Of a stretch of DNA of 64,000 nucleotides, positions 38,846 through 49,567 are shown one piece after another. The translations under genes and the position numbers were made by a program. This DNA is from Cucumis sativus (Eukaryota; Streptophyta; Magnoliopsida; Cucurbitales; Cucurbitaceae). Under the pieces are notes generated by a model. That model had not been told where the DNA came from. It was given only the letters and a program-made list of their open reading frames with translations, and made no database searches. The DNA lies in the NCBI RefSeq assembly GCF_000004075.3, contig NC_026657.2, forward strand, positions 40,224,732 to 40,288,731, written 5' to 3'. Positions within the stretch are counted from its first letter, which is position 1; each line of letters opens with the position of its first letter.

Positions 38846-39142
38846 AATGAGAAATTGCAATGGATGACTATTTTAACAATAATAATTAAAGATATAGCAA
38901 CATTTAAAAAAAATTGCAAATATAGCAAAACTATCACTGATAGACCAATATCGCTGATAGACTTCATATGGTATATCAGTGATAGACCAATATTTGCAAC
39001 ATGGTCTATCACTGATAGACTTATATCATTGATAGAATTTGACAAATTTTACTATATTTGCAAATTTTTTAAATTTGTGTTATATGTTTAATTAATTTGA
39101 ATTTAATTGCTAAATTTGTAACTATCACTTGTTATATTTACA
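38846..39142. repeat. Foldback MITE-like repeat, copy 3
   Basis: The best preserved copy. Left arm 'aattaaagatatagcaac...aaattgcaaatatagcaaaa' is inverted relative to right arm 'ttttactatatttgcaaat...atatgtttaattaattt'. The core is a nest of 'tatcactgatagac' / 'gtctatcagtgata' motifs that are themselves palindromic, so a multi-stem fold is possible. Confidence 0.7.
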
Positions 39143-39154
39143 ACTATCTCTACT

Positions 39155-39215
39155 TATAAAATGATAATTCTTAATAGAAGCCTATTAATGATGATGCTTA
39201 TATTATGATAAATTT
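39155..39215 (+). repeat. Segment shared with gene D intron 4
   Basis: 'gataattcttaatagaagcc' followed by 'tattaatgatgatgcttata' matches 47750-47802 inside intron 4 of CYP88-like gene D at most positions. It is either a dispersed repeat or an intron relic of a lost P450 copy. Confidence 0.5.
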
Positions 39216-40206
39216 CTATGATAAATCTGTCGCCATGTGGCCGAGACGACGCAGAGCGGCTAACGTTCTCAAAATGAGTTTAATTTTAAAATAAAACAAA
39301 AGAAAAGTCGCCACCAATCCTTTTATACGATGTGTTTGGACATCGAAATAGACTAAACAATTTTAAAATTAAATAAAATTATAAAAAAATGACCTGCAAA
39401 AACTAGAGTTGAGTTTGAAAGTTCAAAGGTTGCCAAATTTCAAATATTAAATTAAAAATATTCAAATATTAAATTAAAAATATTCTTTTAAAAAAATTAA
39501 TATCTTATTTTACGATTCATTACTCCAATATTTGAAGCAATGATCACATAAAATAAGTGGAGAACATTCAATAAATTAGGTTTATTGGAAAAAAAACGCA
39601 TCTTAAGAAAGTGAGAAATTAGCACAATTTCTCAAAATCCGTCGAATGAATAACCTTCTAATAAAGTGATTTTTTTTAAAAAAATATTAATTAAAATCAT
39701 TTTTTCTTGCGATCAAATCTTCAACTTTGGAACATATATGATCTCTCACGTGGAGAATTGTTGAAAAACAGATTCCTAAATTTCCTATCCTAGGATTTGT
39801 TTAAGAAAAAATGCTCAATAAAAAAAAATTAGAAGAGATATAACTTAAACAACTTTCAAATGTCTTAAAGAGTGAAATTTAACCAGAATTATTGAACATT
39901 AAAGTAGCAACTAATGAGAAATATTATGCAAACAATCAATACTATTTAAAGAAGCAAGCATAATGATAGATTAATGAACATTAAAATAACACATTAACAT
40001 TACAGAGAGGAATTATTGGAGATCGATCTCACTTCCAAGGAATATTACAAGCACTTATAATTAATAAAACTACAACATATATTATTTTATTATAAGAGTA
40101 CAAGTTGGTGAATAAAAGCACCAACTTCACCGACCATACATTCAAATATCAATTACTGATAAAATAAAGTTTAGTTTCACACGTTAATTAAAAATATATC
40201 CATCCC

Positions 40207-43200
40207 TTACTGTGACACCCTAACAATCCTGCAAAGGCCCATTGGCTTGGCACTAGGCAAGCGAGTGTCATTGCAATTTTGGTCAACAGGCTCCACTCTA
40301 CAACAATACATAAACAGAAAAACAACTCTATCACTTTTTCTTTTAATTTTTAGTTTCAACAGAAGAAAGAAAGAAGCATATATACATACTTGTAATTGAG
40401 GACGAAATGATGAAGTAAAATAGTCATCTCAAGCTTTGCAAGTTCACTTCCAGGACAAAACTTACTTCCAAGTCCAAAAGGAATGAATTCTCCTGGTTTT
40501 GGTGTATAATTCTGCCAATTTTACAAACATCATCAACATTTATATTTTTCAATTAGTACATCAACCCACTCTTAGCAATGTGTTTAAAACTCCAAAAAGT
40601 TACGAGAAGTATGGAAAGTTATGAACACACTCTTAACAATGTGTTTAAAACTCCAAAAAGTTACGAGAAGTCTGGAAAGTTATGAACTCTTAAACTGTGA
40701 GGTCCACGAATTCTTTGAAACAATCAAATAGTGTCTATCAGTGGTAAATAATAATTATCAATATTTGTTACTTTGTCTTTGTATATCACTAATAGATAGT
40801 AACATTTTGGTACAGTTGTAAATATTTTGGTTCACGTTTTTTTATATATTTAAAAAAAGAAAGTTTTATTTTACCTAATGTGTGATTTTATTTTAGCAAA
40901 TAATAAGAGAATAGTAAAACATACATCCCATCTTGAAGGATCAAAGTCTTGTGGGTTTGAATATATTTGAGAGTCCATATGAACAGCTACACTCCAAATT
41001 TGTACAGTCCACCCTTTTGGAATAGTGTAGCCTATATCAAAAACAAAAAAGAAAACAGTAGTTAAAAAGAACACAAGAAATTATCATTAAGAAACAATAG
41101 TAATAATTATATATACTGTATGAAACGATAAATAAACAACTAACCATTAATGTTTACATTTGTTTTTGCCTTGCGAAAGTTCGTGGGTGCGACAGTATTT
41201 CTTCGCAGTACTTCATTGATGAACTGAAACAAAAAAAATAAATCGAACTAAGACTATATATTTTTCTCTACTTTATTTGTTTTAAAATTGAAAGTATGGA
41301 TTCAATAACTCAAAATATATATGTGTAGTGAAAAAAAAAAAAGAAAGAAAGAAAAACACACCTTCGTAAGAAATTTCATTTGCTTGATTTCTTGAAAAGT
41401 TAAGCCCTTTTGAGTAGATGGTCTTTGTCTTATAATTGACTCTTGCTCTTCCTGTAGTTAAAAATAGAAAGTATTACAGTTCAGGTGTTAGAACAAAATT
41501 GAACATATCTAATCATTCTAAAACATACACTTAATTAATCCTTCCATTATATAAAAAATTAGGTAGAAAAAGTATAGCAAATCAGAAAAAAAGTATGAAA
41601 GCTAAGTAATTTTCAATACGAAGAAAAAGAATTGTTTAAACTGTTTCAAGAGAAAAAGAAAAATATTAGATGGTAGCCAGTTGAGTTGCACCTATGCTTT
41701 GGGCAAGCTAGCTAGTTACCCAAAAACAAGTTAGCATGTGACACATGTTTTTTAAAGAGATTTTAAATTATTACTAGATACAAAATATATATAAGGTAGG
41801 GGGATTAAAGAGAAAAGTAGTTACCTTTGCCATTTGGAAGATATGAGGGTTTTGTGAGATGTGTAGAAGTGCCCACATAGCAGCAGTGGCAGGAGTATTG
41901 TGGCCAGCAAAAAATGTTCCAAGAAGCAAGTCTATTATGGTATCATCACTGTATGACTTTGATCCATTCTCATTTTTGGCCACAATCAATTTGTCCAAGA
42001 GAGAATACACTTCAGTTGTTCCATCATCCTTTTCAAATCTTTTTCTTTTCTTCTCTATCACACAACGGAGGATCTTTTCTATCTTATTTCTTGCCTACCA
42101 ATTAACATATGCAAATTCATTGTCTCTACATATATTTATATACAACAAATGTAGTATATATAAGTTGGCAATATGTCAGGTACTTTGGCACTTAAATTGC
42201 TTGAACAAAGAAGGGTTTAGAAGACATTTTTGATTAATAACTTAATGAGGAAATGGACCATGAACTTTGTATATGTTAGTGTTAAAAATACCAATAAAGT
42301 ACTTTCAAAAATTCAAAAAACGCACTCAACTCGTATGTACAACCTCATTACGACATTTAAGTACTCTACACTACACATTTACCTCAACTGAATCAACTAG
42401 TTTCATCTCTTCTTTTAAGTCAAACAGTGAACAAAAATTAGAAGAGTAAGAGAGAACTGGAGATTACAAGAGAGGAAAAATAGGACAAATAAAGAAGCAT
42501 ATTGACTGTTTTTGTTAAGAGATATTTTTTATAATCTAACTCGACAAGTAACAAAATTATACCTTGAGTGCTCGACGATAAGTGAATCCAGGCAAGTCAT
42601 AAGGCAAAAAGGACATAATTACAAGACCCAATTCTCTGTACAATGTGTGAAGCTCAGCCATGGCTTGATCATCAATTTCATTTCCCAAGAAAATATGTAA
42701 AACTACTTTGAAAAATAAACCTCCAATCTTATCCATCACTTCAATTGGCTCTCTTCTCATGCTACTCCATTCCTCCAACCCCATCTCCACCAGTTGTTCA
42801 ATGAATTCTACGTGCTTACTCAATACCTCAGACCCATTCATTGGAGATGCTATTATTTTATATCCAATTTTGTGCTCAATCTTTAAGAAATTACCATTTG
42901 TTTCTAATATTTTCACTGATTTTGGATAATTTGGTTCAAAACATTCATCGTCTAAGTATATGCGTCGACATATTTCTGGATTTGTTACAATAACTGTTGG
43001 CATTCCAAAAAGGTGACTTTTGTACATTCCCACTCTTCCATATCTGCATACGAATAACAACCACAATCATATTTACCAATCCTTAAATCTATGGTTAAAG
43101 TGAGCATAACTAAGCAATATAATTGCTATTCACTCCCTCCCATCAAATCATAGAGCTAGGTTTAATCTCTCATTCCACTACGGTTGTACATAAAAAGGAA

Positions 43201-43780
43201 GTATATATATTATTTTATTAAAGCTTTTTTCCTGACAGTATTCCTCCCTGATATTTTTGAGATACAAATATTATAAACTAATGCATGGTGCTTAGCCTCA
43301 TGCATAAAGTAGGGGAAAAGCATAAAATAAATCACAAAAAGACAGATACATAACATATACATATAAACTAATGAGATGACGCAGTGTTTAACTATTAAGG
43401 TTATTTTAGAAAAAACAAACAGTTAAAAACCAAGTGGAGCTCTAAGAAAAAAATTAAGAAACCTGTAAAAAAGAAACATTAGTTAAGAACGAAAACTACT
43501 GTTTATTGAATAAGAGAGGGACAGAGAGATGAAGGGATAGCTGATACCTTAAAAGATGAGTGTGAATAAAGGTGTACGGATCGCCCACAACTCTAAATGC
43601 TTTGTTAAAGGCCAAAGTAGAGCCAACAAAAGGCCATCCCAAGTCACCAGGGGGAAGAGATTTGTAAATCTTTCTTCCTAACTTAAATGAATACCAGATT
43701 TCATTGAATCTTCTCGCAAACACATAGAAAAACCCTAAAACAACTCCAATAATAACACAAACATTCATGATCAATTCCAT
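40207..43780 (-). CDS. Cytochrome P450, CYP88 family (gene C)
   Basis: Exons 5' to 3': 43780-43548, 43043-42563, 42094-41825, 41451-41362, 41223-41145, 41031-40925, 40511-40390, 40297-40207; 490 residues, all GT-AG. Motifs: hinge [19 protein letters not shown]-helix [12 protein letters not shown] (N304 in the acid position), NEVLR, DPSRWD, haem loop [13 protein letters not shown] (C439). It is a segmental duplicate of gene B, with matching introns and flanks. Differences from B: two extra codons in the anchor segment, one codon fewer in exon 3, and a changed tail where the family's DNC motif (PRDNCLCKI in B) is replaced by AKPMGLCRI through an in-frame loss. Intron 6 has a private 61-bp tandem duplication. 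The promoter TATA motif of B is not conserved. Coding sequence is intact, so it is called a gene, though expression may be weak. Substrate unknown. Confidence 0.9.
40576..40697. repeat. 61-bp tandem duplication in gene C intron 6
   Basis: The segment starting 'caatgtgtttaaaactccaa' at 40576 recurs at 40637 with one or two differences ('gaagtatgg' against 'gaagtctgg'). The equivalent intron of gene B has a single diverged copy, so the duplication postdates the B/C split. Confidence 0.9.
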
Positions 43781-43923
43781 TCTTTGATAGCTTTGTGTGT
43801 TGCATACACATCTGATCTCTCCTTACCCACAATGAGGTGTCTTTTGTAGTGTGTGCTAGATGAATGCTGCCAATTCAATTACCACATCCAATCATCACTA
43901 TCATTTTTTTTACTAGTTTAGTT

Positions 43924-43946
43924 CACGTGTTTTGTAGGTATGGGGG
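43924..43946 (-). promoter_or_regulatory. Altered promoter core of gene C with a G-box
   Basis: The position equivalent to gene B's TATA box reads 'gcccccatacctac' on the minus strand in place of 'gccctatatacctac', so no TATA remains. B's G-box is lost (CACGTA), but a new CACGTG lies at 43924-43929 on the other side of the core. Confidence 0.5.
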
Positions 43947-45019
43947 CACGTATTTGGCTGCTATTTGATATCAGAGATGTCATGGTACATTTATTGATCC
44001 AATATTCATATCTTTCTCACACAGAAAAAACATTCAAAATATAATGTGATATGAACAAAGGAAGAAAACAAAAACATAAAACAACAATAAAGAATCAAAA
44101 CACATTTTTACTTGATAACCAATAGTGTATTTAACTGCTTCAGTATGTAGATAAAGATAAAAGATAGCAGTTTTAATTAGAGACAAATTTAAAATATAGA
44201 TCTCATATGCCTTCACAGCTTGACAACTCATCTCGCTTTTATCTATTATTGCGAGTAATTAGTTTGTTTATTTCCTTATAATGATAAAATAAAATAAGTT
44301 TGTTATACTAAAAACAATAAATAAATAAAATAATGGTTCGTTTTTATAAATATAACAAAATACTCAAATATTTAGCACGTAACAAAATAAATAAGCATGA
44401 AGCTGGTCATTTTTTAAAAATATTCCAAGTTGCCTTCCTTTCCATCTTCTTTCTTCTTGCAATTATTTTTTTTTTCCATATTTTCTTTTTATGTACTTTT
44501 TCTTTTATATTTTTTTGAAATCATATTTCTGTGTTCAATTCATCCTAAATCTTGTATTTTATTTTTAGATATATAATCATAGCCCTATAGCTAAATTTCG
44601 AAGGTTTGTTCAGTTAAGAGATTTTTTTTTTTTTTTGTGAACATTATTCCTCTACTCTATGTAATAATTTTTATCAACCTATCAATAAATTATGGTGTCT
44701 TGTTAATGAGCACTCTAGGAAAACCTTAGGTTATTCAATCTGGTTTTTCTTAAAGTTGAGCCTGACACTCTGTCTTATTTTCAAATAAATAAATAAAAAT
44801 TTAAATGTTTGTGCAGTCAAATTTAAATAATTTTGATACAAGATCATGTACCAAATATATTACATACAGATGTCAAATTAATCGCGTGTTGACGAAAGAT
44901 CTTTTCGATATTGTTGAGTAACACTGTTCTAATTTCCATAAATTTTATTTTATTATTAATATAATTATAATATTTTTTTCAACGTTTAATAATAAGTAAT
45001 TGTGGTATTATTATTATTA

Positions 45020-45130
45020 TTATTATAAAAATAGTTGTATGGTGAAAAGTTGATGGATTGATCATGTAAACACGTGATGCACGAGATGAGATATTATATT
45101 TTTACAATTAATACATTTTTGTTTGAACAT
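45020..45130 (+). repeat. Duplicated promoter segment before gene D, distal copy
   Basis: 'agttgtatggtgaaaagttg' then 'atcatgtaaacacgtgatgc' and 'tttttacaattaatacattt'. The proximal copy at 45820-45960 has 'agttgtacggtgaaaagttg', 'gattcacgtggtatt' and 'tttttacagtacgtaatacatt'. This copy carries a G-box at 45071-45076. Confidence 0.6.
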
Positions 45131-45139
45131 TTTCCTTTA

Positions 45140-45250
45140 CCCATTCTATAACCATTTTCTCATTTGTGGCCACAATCAATTTGTCCACTGACAATGCATT
45201 TCATTTCTTCCATCATCCTTTTCAAATCTTTTTCTTTTCTTCTCTATCAC
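45140..45250 (-). pseudogene. P450 exon 3 relic (2)
   Basis: Plus-strand text 'ctcatttgtggccacaatca', 'atttgtccactgacaatgca' and 'ccatcatccttttcaaatct' matches gene B exon 3 (33710-33805) at nearly every position, apart from small deletions that break the frame ('cacttgac' to 'cactgac', and bases lost around 'tttcatttcttcc'). Homology stops sharply after 'ttctctatcac'. A recent relic compared with 37440-37570. Confidence 0.85.
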
Positions 45251-45819
45251 TACACATTCTTCTTATTATTTATTATTGTTTTCTTTTAATCTATTATTGT
45301 TATTATTATTAGTATGATATTATTATTATTATTATTTAGTTATAGAGTTCGGCCTGACAACCTATAGTAAATTTTATCACTTATAGTTATCGATATGTTA
45401 TAGTGATGGAAGAGTATTATTGATAGAATTCAAATTTTACTATAACTTGTAAATATTTTAATTTATTTTTTACTTTTAAAAATGTTCCTTTAATTATTAT
45501 TAATTTTATAATGGATAAAAATATTGAGGTAAGGAAACATAAAATAAGATATCAATTTTAAAATAAATTAAAAAATATTTTCAATTTAAGATTTGAAATT
45601 TAGCGACTGTTTTCTAAATGAGTGTTGTGGAGTGCTAATACATTACCTATATATAAATGACTTCCAAACTTAACTTTAATTTTTGCATATCATATTTTTT
45701 TTATAAAAAATTTGTTTACTTTATTTCGGTGTCCAATCACACCATCTCGACTCTTGGTGGTAAGATAATAATGATAAATATATTTTATAATGTATGATAA
45801 TAAATAATAATGTCTTTTT

Positions 45820-45960
45820 CAATAATTATTATTATAATAGTTGTACGGTGAAAAGTTGATGGGTCGCAGACGAATGAGAATCACAAAACACAAATTATCA
45901 CGTAAAGACATGATTCACGTGGTATTGAATTTTTACAGTACGTAATACATTCTTGAAGTT
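45820..45960 (+). repeat. Duplicated promoter segment before gene D, proximal copy
   Basis: Partner of 45020-45130. Contains a G-box CACGTG at 45916-45921, about 230 bases before the gene D start. Confidence 0.6.
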
Positions 45961-46148
45961 TACCCAATTTTTAATTATTTATTAATTAAAATAATACCAT
46001 TTAGAAAAAATCAACGAAAGAAGACAAAGTTAGATAGAAAGTTGGAGCATGCTAGTTGATTTGACTTACATTACTATGCACACAATTCAAAAAAGCTTTT
46101 CTTCAATATAGGTTTAGATCGAGTTTCTCAAGAAGCTATCCGAGGATA

Positions 46149-49100
46149 ATGGAAATGATAAGTGTTTGTGTAATTATTGGAGTTGTTTTAGGGGTTTGTT
46201 TGTTGGTGAGGAGACTCAATGAATTGTGGTATTTGGTTAAGTTAGGAGGAAGAGCTTACAAGTCTCTTCCTCCTGGTGACTTGGGATGGCCTGTTATTGG
46301 CTATTCCTTCTCCTCTTACAAAACATTCATAGTTCAAGAAGATCCAATCTCTTTTATCCAATCTCTTCACTCAAGGTATCTCTTTCAATCTCTTTCTTCT
46401 TAATATTTTTTTTCGATCGGAGTAGATTCTAAGCTGATAATCATTTGGTTTGTTGTCAATTTACCTTTGAACTATTGCAATAATTAATATTAAGCTGAAG
46501 CAAATTTGATCTTTATGTCTTAACTGTGCACATTTTTATGCAGATATGGAAAAGGGGGAATGTATAAAACTCACCTTTATGGAAACCCAACAGTGATTGT
46601 AACAAATCCAGAAATATGTCGACGTATATACTTAGACGAAGCAAACTTCAAACAACATTATCCAAAGTCAGTGAAAATCCTAGAAGGATCAAGTGGTGAT
46701 TTCTCAAATATGGATCACAAAATTGCATATAAAGTAATGGCATCACCCATGAATGGGTATGAGGTATTATCTAATTATGTGGATTTCATTGAGGAAGTAA
46801 TAGCAAAAGGGTTGGAGGAATGGAGTAGCATGATGAGAGAGCCTATTAAATTGGTGGATGAAATTGGAATTCTCTTTTTCAAAGTCATTACAAAAATTTT
46901 CTTAGGGTCTCAACTTGATGCCAAAACCATGGTTGAGCTTCATACATTGTACAAAGAATTGAGTTTTGGAATGGTCATGTCCACTTTCCCTTATGACTTC
47001 CCTGGATTCACTTTTCACCAATTACTCAAGGTACACAATTTTTTTAATTTGTTTTTTTTCTTCTTTTAATATCAGTCCCATCTTTTCTTGAAACCTTCTT
47101 TGTTTTCAAAGCACTCAACATTATCGTCTTTTTTTTGTACAACATTGTTGGTAGGCAAGAAGGAAGATAGAGAATACAATTCAAGGTGTGGTTGAGGAGA
47201 AAATAAGAAGATTTGAAAATGATAAAACAAGTGAAGTGCAATGTCAAGTGGACAAATTGGTTGTCGCCATTAATGAGAATGGGGCAAAATTATATAGTAA
47301 CAATTTCATTAGAGATTTGATTCTTGGGATATTTTTTGCTGGCCATAGTACTCCTGCCATTGCTGCTTGTTGGGCTCTTCTACATATCTCACAAAACCCT
47401 CATGTCTTCCAGAAGGCCAAGGTTATGTTATGTTATGTTATGTTATTTTCATCCTTATACTTTCCATCGAAGAAGGTTTAATTTTAAGAGATGTTTAATA
47501 AAATGAATTAATTATTTACAGGAAGAGCAAGAGTCGATCATAAGACAAAGACCATCTGTTCAAAAGGGCTTAACTCTTAACGAAATCAAACAAATGAAAT
47601 ATCTCACCAAGGTAATGCTTCTTTGTTTTTTTCCTTTCTAAACACACCAAGACAAAAGACAAACAAATTGATTTTAAAGACGTATTTGGATTGAATTTCT
47701 AAATATTATAATTAAACATTTTCTTTTATCAATCATATCATACTTATAAATTGATAATTCTTAATAGGAGCCCATTAATAATGATGCATATATTATGATA
47801 CACTTATCCATAGACAAAACTACATCCCCAATTTAACAAAGCTAACAAATAATCCTTCTATCCATTCTCAAAGTTTTGTCCATGTCTAATTGTTCACAAA
47901 AGACTAGACATGATAAAAGATAATTAATGTTTAATGTAAATATAGCAATGTTTGATTGAAACTTATGAAAAAATTGATGTTTATCAATAATAAATCACAT
48001 CAACAATAACATCTACTAGTGATAGTTTGTCACTAGATGTTGAAGTATCTTAGTCATAGAATCCTATTGATAATTTATAATTTATATATTTCTTGTGTGA
48101 AAAAGTTATTTTAAATTGTGGTAGATTTCAAAATTATTTTTGTCTTACTAATTTTCTATTGTTTTAGATCATTAACGAGGTTTTGAGAAGAAATACCATT
48201 ACTGCCACGAATTTTCGTGAAACAAAAACAGATGTAAACATCAATGGTAAGTTTTGTTGTTATTATTATTATTTTGTCTCATATAAGTATGTAAAAAATT
48301 CATTCCCCTTTTATATTATATATACAACTTGATATATTTGTTTAGGGAAAATTAAACTTTTATTAAAAAGCCATAAAGGAAGAAGAATTTAAATTTTCCT
48401 TGACGGAAGCATGAGAACTTATTATTAATACATACATGATATATATTTGTTACTAATTATGTGTTTATATTGAAATTATTATTTCTTGATGATAATTAAG
48501 ATAACTAATTTATTTTCCCTATTGTGTTTTTTTTTCATTTTCTGTTTTAGGTCACTTCATTCCAAAAGGATGGACAGTACAAATTTGGAATATAGCTGTT
48601 CATATGGACCCTCAAATTTATTCAAATCCACAAGAATTTAATCCTTCACGATGGGATGTAAGTTTCATGCATGATTATTTTAATCAACCATTCAAATAAA
48701 TCCATATTAATTTTTTAAAAAGTTAAAGATTATTTATAATAGACTTTGTATTTTGGCTTTCGTTTGTTTTAATTATTAAACTTTTAAAAAGTAATAATTT
48801 ATTGTTTATTTTAAGAACATTTTAATCTTTAGAAAAGAAAAAAAATTGTATAAACCTAAATGATAACTTTGTCAAAATACAATAACCAAAATTGAACTTA
48901 GAGACTAAAATGAATAAAACCACATGTAAACTTTATAAATAAACAAAGATCTATTATTTGATACACAATTAGCACCACACATGCACACATAGACACAAGT
49001 GCACATCCACACACTGCATTATATTTTTCATACTATAATAGATTCGATTTTGACCTAATTCATCGTTTGTACTTCAATAGCTTATATAGCATGCACGTGC

Positions 49101-49567
49101 ACACATTTACGAAAATTATTAAGAATAATGTTAATTGGTAAATGAGAATTTTTTTTTAAGAAAAGAAGGAAAGTAGAGAAATAACAAAATTAAGAGAATA
49201 TTAATGTTAGTAGTATTTGTAAAATGTGATGGGCAGAATTATACACCAAAACCAGGAGAATTCATCCCTTTTGGACTTGGAAGCAGGTTTTGTCCTGGAA
49301 GTGAACTTGCAAAGCTTGAGATTACTATTTTACTTCATCATTTCATCCTCAATTACAAGTATGTATAGATATGCTTCTTCATATATTTTTTAAAATTTTA
49401 TTTATCTTATTTTGCTAAAAAAAATATAAAATAAAAAAGATATTGAATTGTTATTTTGTTTGTATATTTATTGTAGAATGGAGGGTGTCAACCTAGAAAG
49501 CAACAACAATCAAATGCCTTCCCCTCGGCCAGAAAATTGCCTTTGCAAAATTATTAGGCTGTCATAG
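46149..49567 (+). CDS. Cytochrome P450, CYP88 family (gene D)
   Basis: Exons 46149-46375, 46544-47030, 47155-47421, 47522-47611, 48168-48246, 48551-48657, 49237-49358, 49477-49567; 489 residues, all GT-AG. Anchor helix at about residues 4-20, hinge [19 protein letters not shown]-helix [12 protein letters not shown] (S303 in the acid position), NEVLR, NPSRWD, haem loop [13 protein letters not shown] (C438), tail [10 protein letters not shown]. Relative to B and C it has two extra codons in exon 2 and many substitutions in exons 2, 3, 6 and 8, yet exon 7 is identical to gene B at all 122 bases. It is the only member of the B-E group on the plus strand, forming a head-to-head pair with C and a tail-to-tail pair with E. 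Probable ER terpenoid oxidase; substrate unknown. Confidence 0.93.

Larger units (their letters stand above)
37580..40200. other. Intergenic region between gene B side relics and gene C
   Basis: Contains the MITE copy at 38846-39142 and a G+C-richer island at about 38070-38300 with no recognisable product. 39230-39360 ('ccatgtggccgagacgacg', 'agaaaagtcgccaccaatcc', 'gtgtttggacatcg') has wording I associate with plant retroelement-derived repeats. From about 40110 the sequence is homologous to 31.9-32.06 kb. Confidence 0.4.
43781..46148. other. Divergent intergenic region between genes C and D
   Basis: Holds both promoters. 43800-44200 is homologous to the gene B flank. 45140-45250 is a P450 exon relic. 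Two copies of a promoter segment lie at about 45020-45130 and 45820-45960. 44880-45600 is rich in (ATT)n runs and has a 'ttatagttatcgatatgttatagtgatggaa' stretch of the MITE-related type. Confidence 0.55.

Noticed and set aside
41859-42233. 124-codon plus-strand frame over gene C exon 3
   Set aside because: It is the antisense shadow of a conserved P450 exon.
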